From Spirochaetota bacterium (GTDB taxonomy: Bacteria; Spirochaetota; UBA4802; UB4802), in NCBI GenBank assembly GCA_026414805.1, contig JAOAIH010000021.1, positions 1-44,859 of the forward strand: 44,859 nucleotides of DNA, in the 5' to 3' direction. Shown piece by piece: positions 25,433 to 34,336 of the stretch (the first letter of the stretch is position 1; every line of letters starts with the position of its first letter). The notes under the pieces were generated by a model, which did no database searches, was not told where the DNA came from, and saw only the letters and a list, made by a program, of their open reading frames with translations. Made by a program: the position numbers and the translations under genes.

Positions 25433-26221
25433 ATGAATCTGCGTCCTGATACCTATGCACGTTCAACACTTGAACGCTATACCGGTTCATCAATTGATGA
25501 TTTTGGTTCATATATCATTTTGTGCAATTTCCAGCGGTATGTGGATGATTTTGCTTCAATGACAGGTGCAAAGGTGCATGCTGGCTACTGGAGTTGTGCA
25601 CATAGCCATGAACGCAACATATCAATAATAAATTTTGGTGTTGGTTCTCCTTCAGCGGGCATTGTTGTACATTGCTTATCATATCTTGATAGAATTCAGG
25701 CAGTGCTCATGTTGGGCATGTGTGGTGGAATTGATGACAATCTTCAAGTTGGTGATTTTTTAATACCAACTGCAAGCGTACGGGATGAGGGAACCAGCAT
25801 CCATTATATACCAAAAGATGTCCCAGCCCAGCCAAGTTTTTGGATTAACCGAATTTGTGAAAAGGTAATCACAAAGGAAACCGGGCAGGCTCCAAAAACT
25901 GGAATAATGCTTACAACGGATTATCGTATGTGGGAATTTGATAATGAATTTATTGATTATATCCTTAAACACAGAATACTGGCAATAGATATGGAGATAG
26001 CCACATTATTTGCTGTTGCGTATGCAATGAATGTCCCTATTGGTGCAATTATGCTTATTTCAGATTTACCATTGAAAAAAGGTGGTATAAAAAGCAAGGA
26101 AAGCGCAAGCCTTGTGTTCAATGCTTTTACACAAAAACATCTTCAACTTGGTATCAAGGTGATAGAGAATATACAGCAAAAAAGCGGCGAAGGACTTACT
26201 AGATTGCGAAGTGAATGGTAG
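25433..26221 (+). CDS. AMP-nucleosidase-like phosphorylase-superfamily protein
   Basis: A 262-residue member of the purine nucleoside phosphorylase/nucleosidase superfamily, of the length of the AMN-like group (as in Chlamydia and Bacteroidetes) rather than E. coli Amn. Seen motifs: INFGVGSPSAGIVVHCL (phosphate/base loop), VLMLGMCGGIDDNLQVGDFLIPTASVRDEGTS, the AIDMEIATLFAVAYAM active-site segment with the purine-binding Glu, and ISDLPLKKGGIKSK. It would hydrolyse AMP to adenine and ribose 5-phosphate. There is a GGGAGAG ribosome site. It lies downstream of the repeat region and upstream of a CsgG-like lipoprotein. Confidence 0.85.
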   Translation: MNLRPDTYARSTLERYTGSSIDDFGSYIILCNFQRYVDDFASMTGAKVHAGYWSCAHSHERNISIINFGVGSPSAGIVVHCLSYLDRIQAVLMLGMCGGIDDNLQVGDFLIPTASVRDEGTSIHYIPKDVPAQPSFWINRICEKVITKETGQAPKTGIMLTTDYRMWEFDNEFIDYILKHRILAIDMEIATLFAVAYAMNVPIGAIMLISDLPLKKGGIKSKESASLVFNAFTQKHLQLGIKVIENIQQKSGEGLTRLRSEW

Positions 26222-26257
26222 AATAAATTTTTCTTGCTATTTTCCCATCCATAATGT

Positions 26258-26767
26258 ATGAATTTAACTATGAAGGCAAGAGGTAATGTAATCTTCATTA
26301 TAATTATAATTCTTATTGCAAGTTGTGCATCACAAAGAATACAGACGACTACATCCCCCGAAGATGCTGCAGTAGTGTTGGCAGCTCAGATAAAACCTGT
26401 ATTACAGAAATTGTCTGAAATAAAATCAATCAATGTTGCAATTGTTCCCTTCAGTGGTCCTAAAGGGATACCAACTAATTTTGGAAAAAAAATGGCTGCT
26501 TTACTACAAAAAAATCTTTTGTCTGATAAATGGATGATCATTGAACGGGAACAGTTAGAGAAAATTATGATTGAACATAAATTGGTGATTGCAGGATTAG
26601 CTTCTGAGAAAGAATATGTAAAGGCCAGTACAATAGCAGGTGCTGATTTTGTTATTATGGGGAATACCTTTTATGGAAAAAAAGCTTTTATAAACGTTAA
26701 AGTAATAAATGTATCATCTTTGGCTGTAGAAGGTGTAGCACAGGTATACATAGCATTTCAAGAATGA
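26258..26767 (+). CDS. CsgG-like small lipoprotein
   Basis: A 169-residue protein with a lipoprotein signal ending in IASC (C23), then a domain (about 55-165) with VAIVPFSGPKG, LLQKNLLSDKWMIIEREQLEKIMIEHKL and AGADFVIMGNTFYG. This is the fold and wording of CsgG/FlgO/LpoB-type outer-membrane assembly proteins ('IERxxLxxILxEQ ... AGADxLVxG'). It is much shorter than CsgG itself, so a pore is unlikely and a soluble or accessory role is more likely. Start is uncertain between 26258 and the ATG at 26270; neither has a strong ribosome site. Confidence 0.75.
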   Translation: MNLTMKARGNVIFIIIIILIASCASQRIQTTTSPEDAAVVLAAQIKPVLQKLSEIKSINVAIVPFSGPKGIPTNFGKKMAALLQKNLLSDKWMIIEREQLEKIMIEHKLVIAGLASEKEYVKASTIAGADFVIMGNTFYGKKAFINVKVINVSSLAVEGVAQVYIAFQE

Positions 26768-26816
26768 TGTAAATAATGTATTTTTTTATAACTAAAGAGA
26801 AAAGGGGGATATCAAA

Positions 26817-27323
26817 ATGCCAGCAATGAAGGTTACGGCACAGGGCAAACCATTAACGTTAGAAGGTCATATGCCAGAGGTAGGCGATAAAGCGCTTGAT
26901 TTTACAGTTCTTGATGTAAATTTTACAGCTGTTTCACTTTTAGATTTTAAAGATAAAATTGTTATTATCAGTGCTGTCCCTTCGTTAGATACTTCGGTAT
27001 GTCAGCTTCAGACAACTAGATTCAATCAGGAAGCTTCTGTGCTGGATGCAGTGGTTTTGACAATAAGTATGGATTTGCCATTTGCTCAAAAGCGCTTCTG
27101 TGATTCATTCAATGTGAAAAATATAAAAACGTTATCTGATTTTAAGGATAAAAGTTTTAGTTTAAGTTATGGTGTTTACATAAGAGAATTGGGATTAATA
27201 GCACGCTCTGTATGGATCATTGATAAAGCTGGCACAATCTCTTACAGGCAAATTGTACCAGATATTACTCGCGAGCCGGATTATGATGATGTGATAAAAG
27301 CAGCTAAAGCAATTGGAGCATAG
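26817..27323 (+). CDS. tpx: Thiol peroxidase
   Basis: A 168-residue atypical 2-Cys peroxiredoxin. Peroxidatic C62 in SLDTSVCQLQTTRFN (with T59 and the family's conserved R) and resolving C95 in QKRFCDSF are placed as in bacterial Tpx. It reduces hydrogen and alkyl peroxides using thioredoxin. AAAGGGGG lies before the ATG. It is monocistronic and converges with the penicillin acylase, with a shared hairpin between them. Confidence 0.96.
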   Translation: MPAMKVTAQGKPLTLEGHMPEVGDKALDFTVLDVNFTAVSLLDFKDKIVIISAVPSLDTSVCQLQTTRFNQEASVLDAVVLTISMDLPFAQKRFCDSFNVKNIKTLSDFKDKSFSLSYGVYIRELGLIARSVWIIDKAGTISYRQIVPDITREPDYDDVIKAAKAIGA

Positions 27324-27328
27324 TATTT

Positions 27329-27353
27329 AAAAAAAAGGTTCCTTGACGGAACC
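27329..27353 (-). terminator. Intrinsic terminator between tpx and penicillin acylase
   Basis: GGTTCC (27337-27342), loop TTGAC, GGAACC (27348-27353), preceded on the plus strand by a run of eight A. On the minus strand this reads as a hairpin followed by eight T, so it is a good terminator for the penicillin acylase gene. For tpx the hairpin is followed by CTTTCAT and would be weaker. Confidence 0.75.
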
Positions 27354-27367
27354 CTTTCATATTACAG

Positions 27368-29764
27368 CTATGGAAGCAAAGTCATTATGAATTTTGCATT
27401 ACGCTGGATCAATTCACTATCAATGTAATCATTGTGATATTTCATCTCAACGTACATTTGTGTTTGATTGCAATAGTATGGGCTTGCTGTATGGCCGCTG
27501 ATACCTGTAGGAATTACAGTGAGTGATTCATTGAGATTATGCATGGGGTATATATGCCGCTGTGAAGCGCCGTCGGTTATTACAAATGGATTAGTAAGCT
27601 TATACGAATAGGGGCATACAGTATGGAAGCTGCCACCAACAGGGTATGGTCCTCTATTATATCTAAACATCCAGTCTAAAATCTTAACCTCTCCCAAAGG
27701 GTGTTTTAAAACCAATTTATGAGCGCTTCCCCATTTCCATTTTACAGGATTGTTGCCAAAGTCATTCTTACAAGATAATACTGCATCTTTCAGTGATCTG
27801 GCAACTATATCATTGAAAGATTCTTTAGGTGTTGTTGTTACATCATCGCACCAGATTGAACCATTGTTTATCCGTATGGTATCGATGAAAAGATTTACAA
27901 GAACTCTTTCCTTCATGAGTTCCTGGTAGAGTTCATCTCCCAATTCATCATGGAAGATATTGTATGCAAGCTTAATGTAAAATGTATCAAACAGTGTAGC
28001 AGCGATGCTATCAACACTGTAGCTGCAATCCCACTCTTTTATAATGGTGTAAATATTTTTCAGCTGGTCCATTAAGGAGCTATCGCCCTCAATAATTTGT
28101 AAGAGTAATGGCTTCCACGTTTTTGCTAATTCACTAACCTGATCAGTTTGGATTGTTTTAAAGTCATTAACTGATAATTTTTCTTTTTGTGTTAGAAGTG
28201 TGACTATACGGTTATACCGCCATGGCATTTCAAACCAATAGCTGATGTAGAAGGGATATTTTTCCATAACAGTTTTATTGTTGGCTGAGGCAACAAAGCC
28301 CTGTGAAGGATTAAACACATGAGGCTGTCTTTCAAATGGAACAATTCCTTTCCAATCATATTCGCTAGTCCAACCTGGATTTATCATCATAGGATTGCCT
28401 TTACGGATAGGGATGCCCGCTGCACAGTATAATCCTATATTGCCGTTAACATCTGCATACACAATATTTTGACTTACCGAGCGAAAATGACTTATAGCAT
28501 TTGTAAAATCTTTCCAGTTTTTTGCACGGTTCAGCATGTACACTGTTAACAGTTCATTGCTTGGTTCATTGCCCATCCATCGCATTGAAATTACGTCATT
28601 CATTTTCTTAAAATCAGTAATCACTGGTCCGCGGTGAGTGAAAAGAATTTCTTTTGTTACAGATTGGCCCCCCTTTATTTTTATTTCTTCCTTAACTACA
28701 GTAAAGTTTTTCCATGTGCCATTAAACTGGTACTGCAGTTTATTAGCAGGATTCACTTTTTCCAGGTAGAAATCCATATCATCAACCATTACATTAGTCA
28801 TACCCCAGGCAATATGCTCATTGTGCCCGCATACTATACTTGGCTCTCCGGGGATTGCAACCCCGGTAACATTGAGTTTGCCATCAACTACCTGATGCAT
28901 CTGATACCATATTCCGGGTATGAAAAGCCCAAGGTGCATGTCATTTGCAAGTATTGGTTTTCCGGTTACACTTTTTTTACCAGAAACAGCCCAGTTATTG
29001 CTGGCAAAAAATATTCCAGCACCAATGTCTATAAGCTTTTGTGTTGCACCAAGAATTGTGTCCGAAAGCTCTGGTAAATCCTCTTGCCGTACATATTGTT
29101 GATAGATGACATCAGTAATATATTTAACATCTGGTGTTAACGCTTTTGCATGAACCTGGTCAACTTTTTTCCATATCTTGTACAGAATGGTTTCGGTAGT
29201 CCATGGCATAGTAAGGTCCCACGCCATATAGCCAATTAAGTTGACTGAATCTTCCACCTTCCAGTTTTCTGGTTTATATCCCAGGATTCTAAATTCAAGT
29301 GGTAGATTTTCGTTGTAATGAAATATATACTGATTCACACCGTCAGCAAATGCCTGCAAATGAGCAATCACGTTTGGGTCGGTATGCGCTATTACATATT
29401 TTGATTTCTTTGTTATTTGTAATGCACGCATGAGCACGTCGGTTTCAAGCATGCTATCACCAAAAATTTCGGACAGCCTTCCAGTGGTAACACGGCGAAG
29501 CAAATCCATTTGCCACATTCTATCTTGAGCCATTATAAATCCCGTAGCAAGATAAAGGTCTTTTTCATTCTTTGCATAGATATGGGGTATGCCATACTCA
29601 TCGCGGTAGACCTTAACAGGTTGCAACAATCCCTTAAGCTGCAACTGCCCTGAATATTGTGGCAATCCTGATTTTGCCAAGTTTGTAATATATAGAACTA
29701 GTGCCAGGCATAGGGCAATTATCAAAATAATTAAGCCAATAATTATTTTCTTTCCCCTATTCAT
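27368..29764 (-). CDS. Penicillin acylase family (Ntn) hydrolase
   Basis: A 798-residue precursor with an N-terminal membrane/signal segment (residues 6-27) and an S45-family fold. VYRDEYGIPHIYAKNEKDLYLATGFIMAQDRMWQMDLLRR is the alpha-chain start. S255 in FFASNNWAVSG would be the autocatalytically exposed N-terminal nucleophile of the beta chain. Known members cleave amides such as penicillin G, cephalosporin side chains or acyl-homoserine lactones. Genomic context does not point to a substrate. GGGAGG precedes the ATG at 29764. Length fits the family and no disruption is seen. A CTATCGCC copy lies within it at 28080. Confidence 0.92.
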   Translation of the reverse strand: MNRGKKIIIGLIILIIALCLALVLYITNLAKSGLPQYSGQLQLKGLLQPVKVYRDEYGIPHIYAKNEKDLYLATGFIMAQDRMWQMDLLRRVTTGRLSEIFGDSMLETDVLMRALQITKKSKYVIAHTDPNVIAHLQAFADGVNQYIFHYNENLPLEFRILGYKPENWKVEDSVNLIGYMAWDLTMPWTTETILYKIWKKVDQVHAKALTPDVKYITDVIYQQYVRQEDLPELSDTILGATQKLIDIGAGIFFASNNWAVSGKKSVTGKPILANDMHLGLFIPGIWYQMHQVVDGKLNVTGVAIPGEPSIVCGHNEHIAWGMTNVMVDDMDFYLEKVNPANKLQYQFNGTWKNFTVVKEEIKIKGGQSVTKEILFTHRGPVITDFKKMNDVISMRWMGNEPSNELLTVYMLNRAKNWKDFTNAISHFRSVSQNIVYADVNGNIGLYCAAGIPIRKGNPMMINPGWTSEYDWKGIVPFERQPHVFNPSQGFVASANNKTVMEKYPFYISYWFEMPWRYNRIVTLLTQKEKLSVNDFKTIQTDQVSELAKTWKPLLLQIIEGDSSLMDQLKNIYTIIKEWDCSYSVDSIAATLFDTFYIKLAYNIFHDELGDELYQELMKERVLVNLFIDTIRINNGSIWCDDVTTTPKESFNDIVARSLKDAVLSCKNDFGNNPVKWKWGSAHKLVLKHPLGEVKILDWMFRYNRGPYPVGGSFHTVCPYSYKLTNPFVITDGASQRHIYPMHNLNESLTVIPTGISGHTASPYYCNQTQMYVEMKYHNDYIDSELIQRNAKFIMTLLP

Positions 29765-29875
29765 GGTAAAACCTCCCTATTGTCTTTTTGTTATTATATA
29801 ACAAATGATTGAAAAAAGTAAAGAAATTATTTTAAAAAGTAGCAATAAAGAATTTAATTATAGTAAAATTTTTGA

Positions 29876-29902
29876 TTGACGTACCGTTTTTGTAAATATA
29901 CT
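29876..29902 (+). promoter_or_regulatory. Putative promoter of the small helical protein
   Basis: TTGACG (29876-29881), 15 bases, TATACT (29897-29902), about 45 bases before the ATG at 29947, which has TGGGAGG ahead of it. Spacing is a little short. Confidence 0.4.
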
Positions 29903-29946
29903 TCTTTTAAAATATATACATACAACTTACTTTGGGAGGATGAGAA

Positions 29947-30396
29947 ATGCAATTTGAAACTACAACATGCATAACACAGGAACATCGTGAACTTTTGGAG
30001 TATTATGCTGATATGTGTGGCCTATCAATGAGTGATATAATAACATCACTTATACACTATGCTGCGTTATGCGAAAAAAGAATTCCAAAAACTTTTAGAA
30101 ACATACAGTATAGAAAAAGGGATAAGAAGAAATGGGGAAGAATTCATCTGTATATTAGATATAACGAATATGAATTTTTACTGGATATGAAGAAAATGTG
30201 GAAGATGAGTGTTGCATTGTTGATTGAGTATTGCATTGAAAATGTGTTAGAAGAATTTATAAAAGTACTGTTGCAAGAAGACGATACATATAGTTATCGG
30301 TTTACAAATTACACATTTAAGTTTACAAAGGTTCATGGATTTCATAGTTATCAAATAATATGGGGATTACCACCAGAAAAAATGCCACAAACATAA
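29947..30396 (+). CDS. Hypothetical basic protein with two possible ribbon-helix-helix units
   Basis: A 149-residue soluble protein with no motif I can name. Two stretches have the strand-helix-helix rhythm of ribbon-helix-helix DNA-binding units: residues 3-45 (TTCITQEHRELLEYYADMCG and on) and 65-105 (RIHLYIRYNEYEFLLDMKKM and on). They are separated by a very basic linker (RNIQYRKRDKKKW). The C-terminal 40 residues are aromatic. TGGGAGG precedes the ATG. It stands alone, divergent from the penicillin acylase. A DNA-binding role is only inferred from the pattern. Confidence 0.55.
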   Translation: MQFETTTCITQEHRELLEYYADMCGLSMSDIITSLIHYAALCEKRIPKTFRNIQYRKRDKKKWGRIHLYIRYNEYEFLLDMKKMWKMSVALLIEYCIENVLEEFIKVLLQEDDTYSYRFTNYTFKFTKVHGFHSYQIIWGLPPEKMPQT

Positions 30397-30717
30397 AAAA
30401 ACCCCCCAATTAAATTGAACCAACAAAAAAATATAATGTAAACATGTCAACCATTGAATTGTTGGAGATTATGTCCATGCGCAATGACCAAAAAAGCTAG
30501 TGCAAAAAATATATTTAAGCGTAAAATATTCATTTGTAACTATCACTTCTGCTATATAATGATGTTACAGTAGTGTAATCTAAAGTCTTGTGCAATCACA
30601 GCCTTATCTCTTTTTGGGTTGATTTGGTGCTGGATATATGATTTATTGTATAGCTATTGAATGACTATACATCTAAACCAATTGCTTCAACAGTTTGTGT
30701 GTGTGGAGGAAGGTAGT
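30397..30717. other. Intergenic region without genes
   Basis: A 321-base AT-rich gap. No open frame is supported; the frame from 30661 is an upstream extension of the next gene. TTGTAA (30534) and TATAAT (30555-30560) could be a promoter with a short spacer. A near-copy of the iterated word (AACTATCAC at 30538-30546) differs at one base. No repeat or RNA structure was recognised. Confidence 0.45.
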
Positions 30718-31278
30718 ATGCACAATATTGATTCTTATTATACTCAACCAAACATCAGATTGCCGGCTATAAATCAGTTGGGGATTGTGGTACAGGATAT
30801 AACTCAGGCAGTAAAAAATTACACTAATATACTTGGAATTGGTCCCTGGTTTAGATCAAAGACTGTGAGTCACCAGGCTATCTTCAGGGGCAAACCGATA
30901 ACTATTGATGTGGATATTGTCCTTGCGTTTCATAAGGGTATTGAAGTTGAGCTCATACAATTGAAAGGCGGTGATGAATGCATATATTCACAACTTATAG
31001 CACAATCCGGTGATGGTATTCACCATGTTGGATCGCTGGTGCTATCGTACAATCAGGGGATGAAGCGTGTTAAAGATGCTGGCATTGAAGTGATTCAGTC
31101 AGGAGTCATCATCACACAAGGGGGTGCAGTGACACGCTATGCATATCTTGATACGGTAAAGCAGTGTGGCATCATTACCGAGCTTATTGAAACACGATTG
31201 TATGGATTACCAGTTCCACAAAATAAATTTTTTATGGAAATAGGCTGTTGTACTGGTGATGTGGAAAAAGTACAGTAA
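30718..31278 (+). CDS. VOC-superfamily (glyoxalase-fold) protein
   Basis: A 186-residue protein. GGAGGAAGG before the ATG at 30718 favours this start over 30661. The opening INQLGIVVQDITQAVKNYTNILGIGPW is the first VOC beta-alpha-beta unit, IEVELIQLKGGDECIYSQLI the second, and GIHHVGSLVLSYNQGMKRVKDAGIEVIQSG the second half, ending TELIETRL. Histidine in GIHHVG and Glu residues in VELIQL and ELIE are at metal-ligand positions. Overall it looks like the glyoxalase_4/methylmalonyl-CoA-epimerase-like group. Substrate is not clear; no mutase gene is near. Confidence 0.8.
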   Translation: MHNIDSYYTQPNIRLPAINQLGIVVQDITQAVKNYTNILGIGPWFRSKTVSHQAIFRGKPITIDVDIVLAFHKGIEVELIQLKGGDECIYSQLIAQSGDGIHHVGSLVLSYNQGMKRVKDAGIEVIQSGVIITQGGAVTRYAYLDTVKQCGIITELIETRLYGLPVPQNKFFMEIGCCTGDVEKVQ

Positions 31279-31298
31279 ATGCTTGGCGATAGCTCCTG

Positions 31299-32090
31299 CT
31301 ACTGGCTCCCTGTTATGTATAACACTGCAAGTGCAAGTAACTCTCTCATTGCTTTGGTGGAATTAGCTAAATTAGAGAACGTTGGCAAAAAGCTATAATA
31401 GCTGTACCGCATGTCCAATTTGGAATCGCAGATAACAGGAGTAATATGAAGATTAGTGTTGCTGAAATAAATATATGCTCTGGGCAAGTGATATGCAGAG
31501 GTAACCAATGCAACATGGGTGAAATTTTTTCTATTACAGATTTGTGCTACATAGTGTGCATTATCAAAAGTATCACGGCTTTTGCTTTCAATAATAATGT
31601 CCTTTTGCGGTACTTGCAGATGGCGCAACACTGAATACATTGTATAGCTTTCCTGTATATTGAAATCAGCCGAACCTCCTGAAAGTATCACAGGTTTATT
31701 TATTAATGTATAAAGAAAATATCCGGCAAGCAGTCTATTTGCAGAATCTTCTGTAAAATTGCCATTTTCATACACACCACCCCCCAAAATTACAATGGCA
31801 TCTATTTCTTTACTGTATACATTTTGATTGTTATTCCCATTTGAGTTTTTTATATTTGCAATATGAAGTAAGGGAGTTATCGCTTTTGCTTTATTTTCCA
31901 ATGGTAAAAAAATAAAATCTTTTACAGGCTCAATTGAAAGGGCGTACAACATAAGAGCGCATATTAAAGAAAGTATTGTTACAGCTTTCCTTTTTGCACA
32001 CACACCAATGATAGCAAAGATAATAATTACTATCCCTGGTGGCAATACAGCACTGGTTATAAGTTTTTTAATGAAAAACATGGGCATCAC
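31299..32090 (-). CDS. YdcF/ElyC-family (DUF218) membrane protein
   Basis: A 263-residue protein with two N-terminal membrane helices (about 9-55) and a periplasmic DUF218 domain. The domain has AIVILGGGVYENGNFTEDSANRLLAGYFL, PVILSGG, E in IIIESKSRDTFDNAHYVAQI and VALVTSAYHLPRAYIYF, the conserved motifs of ElyC/SanA/YdcF. Relatives in E. coli influence peptidoglycan and outer-membrane integrity. It is convergent with the VOC gene; GGCGATAG lies between the stops (31285-31292). Confidence 0.87.
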   Translation of the reverse strand: MMPMFFIKKLITSAVLPPGIVIIIFAIIGVCAKRKAVTILSLICALMLYALSIEPVKDFIFLPLENKAKAITPLLHIANIKNSNGNNNQNVYSKEIDAIVILGGGVYENGNFTEDSANRLLAGYFLYTLINKPVILSGGSADFNIQESYTMYSVLRHLQVPQKDIIIESKSRDTFDNAHYVAQICNRKNFTHVALVTSAYHLPRAYIYFSNTNLHITPVICDSKLDMRYSYYSFLPTFSNLANSTKAMRELLALAVLYITGSQ

Positions 32091-32303
32091 CTTACATTCG
32101 TGCTATTCTCACCATGTATAAAAAGCTACGGGGTGTTTATCCTTAAACTAAAACTTGAACATCAACAAATAATTTCAACAGTAACTATCGCTTACAATAA
32201 AACAATACTGATGTAGACCTGCATACTGTAAAGCAATAAATTTAACATGCATGTAACATTTATATTTACTTTTCAATTGAATATGATAGTATACGCGCTA
32301 TCT

Positions 32304-32317
32304 ATGGTAATTACCAT
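32304..32317. promoter_or_regulatory. 14-bp palindrome ahead of the glutamate synthase operon
   Basis: ATGGTAATTACCAT is perfectly self-complementary and ends 22 bases before the ATG of the first glutamate synthase gene. Position in the leader or at the start point suggests a regulator site. The 249-base gap it lies in also holds AGTAACTATCGCTT (32182-32193), a copy of the iterated heptamer. Confidence 0.45.
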
Positions 32318-32339
32318 TAAATACTGAAAAGAGGGAACT

Positions 32340-33395
32340 ATGTGTGGCATAGTAGGTATCATAAACACTGATCGTACCAAAATTGACGGAAGCTATATTC
32401 GCGAGGCAATCCGTATCCAAAATGAGCGAGGGAACGGCCTTGGAGGTGGTTTTGCAGCATATGGCATTTATCCTGAACATAAAGATAATTATGCAGTTCA
32501 TATTATGTATCAGGCAGGCCGGCACAGTGATGTTATTAAAAAAATTGAAAATTTTCTGGAACAAAAAACCAAGGTTCATCATTCTGAAGAAATCCCTGTG
32601 TATCCAACAAGCGTGATTCCATCAGGACCATACTTTAAACGCTACTTTGTTAATCCCTTAAAAGAACAAATACCCGTTGGTAAAAATGAAGATGATGCTA
32701 TGGTTGATATTGTGATGGCAATTAACAAAATGGGAGATGCGTATGTCATTTCTTCAGGTAAAGATATGGGGGTATTTAAGGGAGTAGGATTCCCTGAAGA
32801 CATTGCTGATTTTTTCCGCATACAGGATTACAAAGGCTACATGTGGATTGCTCATAACCGTTTTCCCACCAACACTCCTGGATGGTGGGGTGGTGCCCAT
32901 CCGTTTACAATACTTGATAAAGCTGTAGTCCATAATGGTGAGATAACAAGTTATGGCACCAATAAACGGTGGCTTGAGATGTTTGGTTACTTCTGCATGC
33001 TTCAGACTGATACTGAGGTTATAAGCTACATCTTTGACAAGCTTACCCGCAAAGATGGCTTGAGTGTTGAGGATGCCTGCTTTGTGATGGCACCTGCATT
33101 ATGGGAAGACATAGAATATGAAAAGTCACATAAAAAAATGCTTCTGCGCCAGATGTATGGTCAGGCTATTGTTAATGGTCCGTTTGGAATAGTACTCACA
33201 CATTCAGGTGGGGCGATAGTTCTTAATGATAGGAACAAACTTAGGCCAGTAGTTTGTGCGCGTGTTGGCTCAACCTACTACGCATCATCAGAAGAATGCA
33301 GTATACGATTACTATCTCCAAAAGTTGATGAGCTTTGGTCGCCAAAAGGTGGTGAGGCTGTTATTATAAATTTAGCTAAGGAGGAGGCGGCATAA
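32340..33395 (+). CDS. gltB: Glutamate synthase, glutamine amidotransferase subunit/domain
   Basis: A 351-residue class II glutamine amidotransferase, the separately encoded first domain of a split (archaeal-type) glutamate synthase. The nucleophile is C2 (MCGIVGII), exposed after Met removal. MWIAHNRFPTNTPGWWGGAHPF and VHNGEITSYGTNKRWLE are the standard substrate-binding motifs. It releases ammonia from glutamine for the FMN domain encoded next. GAGGGA is before the ATG. The stop overlaps the next start by one base (TAATG), so the subunits are coupled. Confidence 0.9.
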   Translation: MCGIVGIINTDRTKIDGSYIREAIRIQNERGNGLGGGFAAYGIYPEHKDNYAVHIMYQAGRHSDVIKKIENFLEQKTKVHHSEEIPVYPTSVIPSGPYFKRYFVNPLKEQIPVGKNEDDAMVDIVMAINKMGDAYVISSGKDMGVFKGVGFPEDIADFFRIQDYKGYMWIAHNRFPTNTPGWWGGAHPFTILDKAVVHNGEITSYGTNKRWLEMFGYFCMLQTDTEVISYIFDKLTRKDGLSVEDACFVMAPALWEDIEYEKSHKKMLLRQMYGQAIVNGPFGIVLTHSGGAIVLNDRNKLRPVVCARVGSTYYASSEECSIRLLSPKVDELWSPKGGEAVIINLAKEEAA

Positions 33396-34336
33396 TGGCT
33401 TCAATGAAGAATAACTGGAAAACCATACCTCCTTTTCACCCTGAGATTGATTATTCACGGTGTGATTATAGAAACGGTTGTACCCTGTGTGCACATGAGT
33501 GCTCATGGGGCGAGATTGCTTTAAAACCAGAAAAACTGGATAATGGAACTATAGTGTATAAGCCAGTGGCAAATCTTACGTCGTGTGGTTCATGCCAGCG
33601 CTGTGTGAAGATGTGCCCGTATAATGCAATTCATATTGTTCAAAGTCCCATGTATACAAGCCATGGTTACTGGACGCCCGAGTATGTGGGCAATATCTGG
33701 AAGCAGGCGTCATCTGAAGGCGGAGTGCTTCTGGTGGGCAATGGTGCAACGGGGCCCCAGCGGCGTTATTTTGACCACCTGATGTTTGATGCATGCCAGG
33801 TTACAAACCCATCGATTGACCCGTTGCGCGAACCAATGGAAATTCGTACGTATTTGGGCCGCCGTCCTGCAAAATGGGGTGAAGACACATATCCGCTTCT
33901 AAAGTTAGAAGTTCCTATTATGTTTGGTGCTATGAGCTTTGGAGCATTAAACCTTAGAGTACATGAGGCCGAAGCAAAAGCAACTAAGGAAATTGGGACA
34001 TACTGGAACACTGGTGAAGGTGGATTCCACAAGTCACTGCGTGAAAAATATGGTGCCAACACAATTGTTCAGGTGGCATCGGGACGTTTTGGTGTAAGTG
34101 AAGATTATTTAAAGTCTGCAGCTGCAGTGGAAATAAAGATAGGCCAGGGTGCCAAGCCAGGCATTGGCGGTCATCTTCCTGGTGAAAAGGTTTCAAAACC
34201 AATATCAGAAACACGAATGATCCCGGAAGGGAGTGATGCATTGTCACCAGCACCGCATCATGATATTTACTCAATAGAAGACTTACGGCAGCTTATTTAT
34301 GCAATCAAGGAAGCAACTGAGTATAAGGTCTGTTAG
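33395..34336 (+). CDS. gltB: Glutamate synthase central (FMN/ferredoxin) subunit, N-terminal part of a frameshifted gene
   Basis: The 313-residue open frame begins with a ferredoxin-like cysteine set (CDYRNGCTLCAHEC, CGSCQRCVKMCPYNAIHI), then the start of the FMN-binding glutamate synthase barrel (PIMFGAMSFGALNLRVHEAEAKA, NTGEGGFHK, KIGQGAKPGIGGHLPGEKV, SPAPHHDIYSIEDL). It ends prematurely in EATEYKVC at a TAG (34334-34336), in the middle of the barrel. The missing rest is in the +1 frame from 34332. Either one base is inserted or two are missing near 34328-34333. GGAGGAGG lies before the ATG. The amidotransferase upstream and the GltD-type fusion downstream are intact. Confidence 0.85.
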   Translation: MASMKNNWKTIPPFHPEIDYSRCDYRNGCTLCAHECSWGEIALKPEKLDNGTIVYKPVANLTSCGSCQRCVKMCPYNAIHIVQSPMYTSHGYWTPEYVGNIWKQASSEGGVLLVGNGATGPQRRYFDHLMFDACQVTNPSIDPLREPMEIRTYLGRRPAKWGEDTYPLLKLEVPIMFGAMSFGALNLRVHEAEAKATKEIGTYWNTGEGGFHKSLREKYGANTIVQVASGRFGVSEDYLKSAAAVEIKIGQGAKPGIGGHLPGEKVSKPISETRMIPEGSDALSPAPHHDIYSIEDLRQLIYAIKEATEYKVC

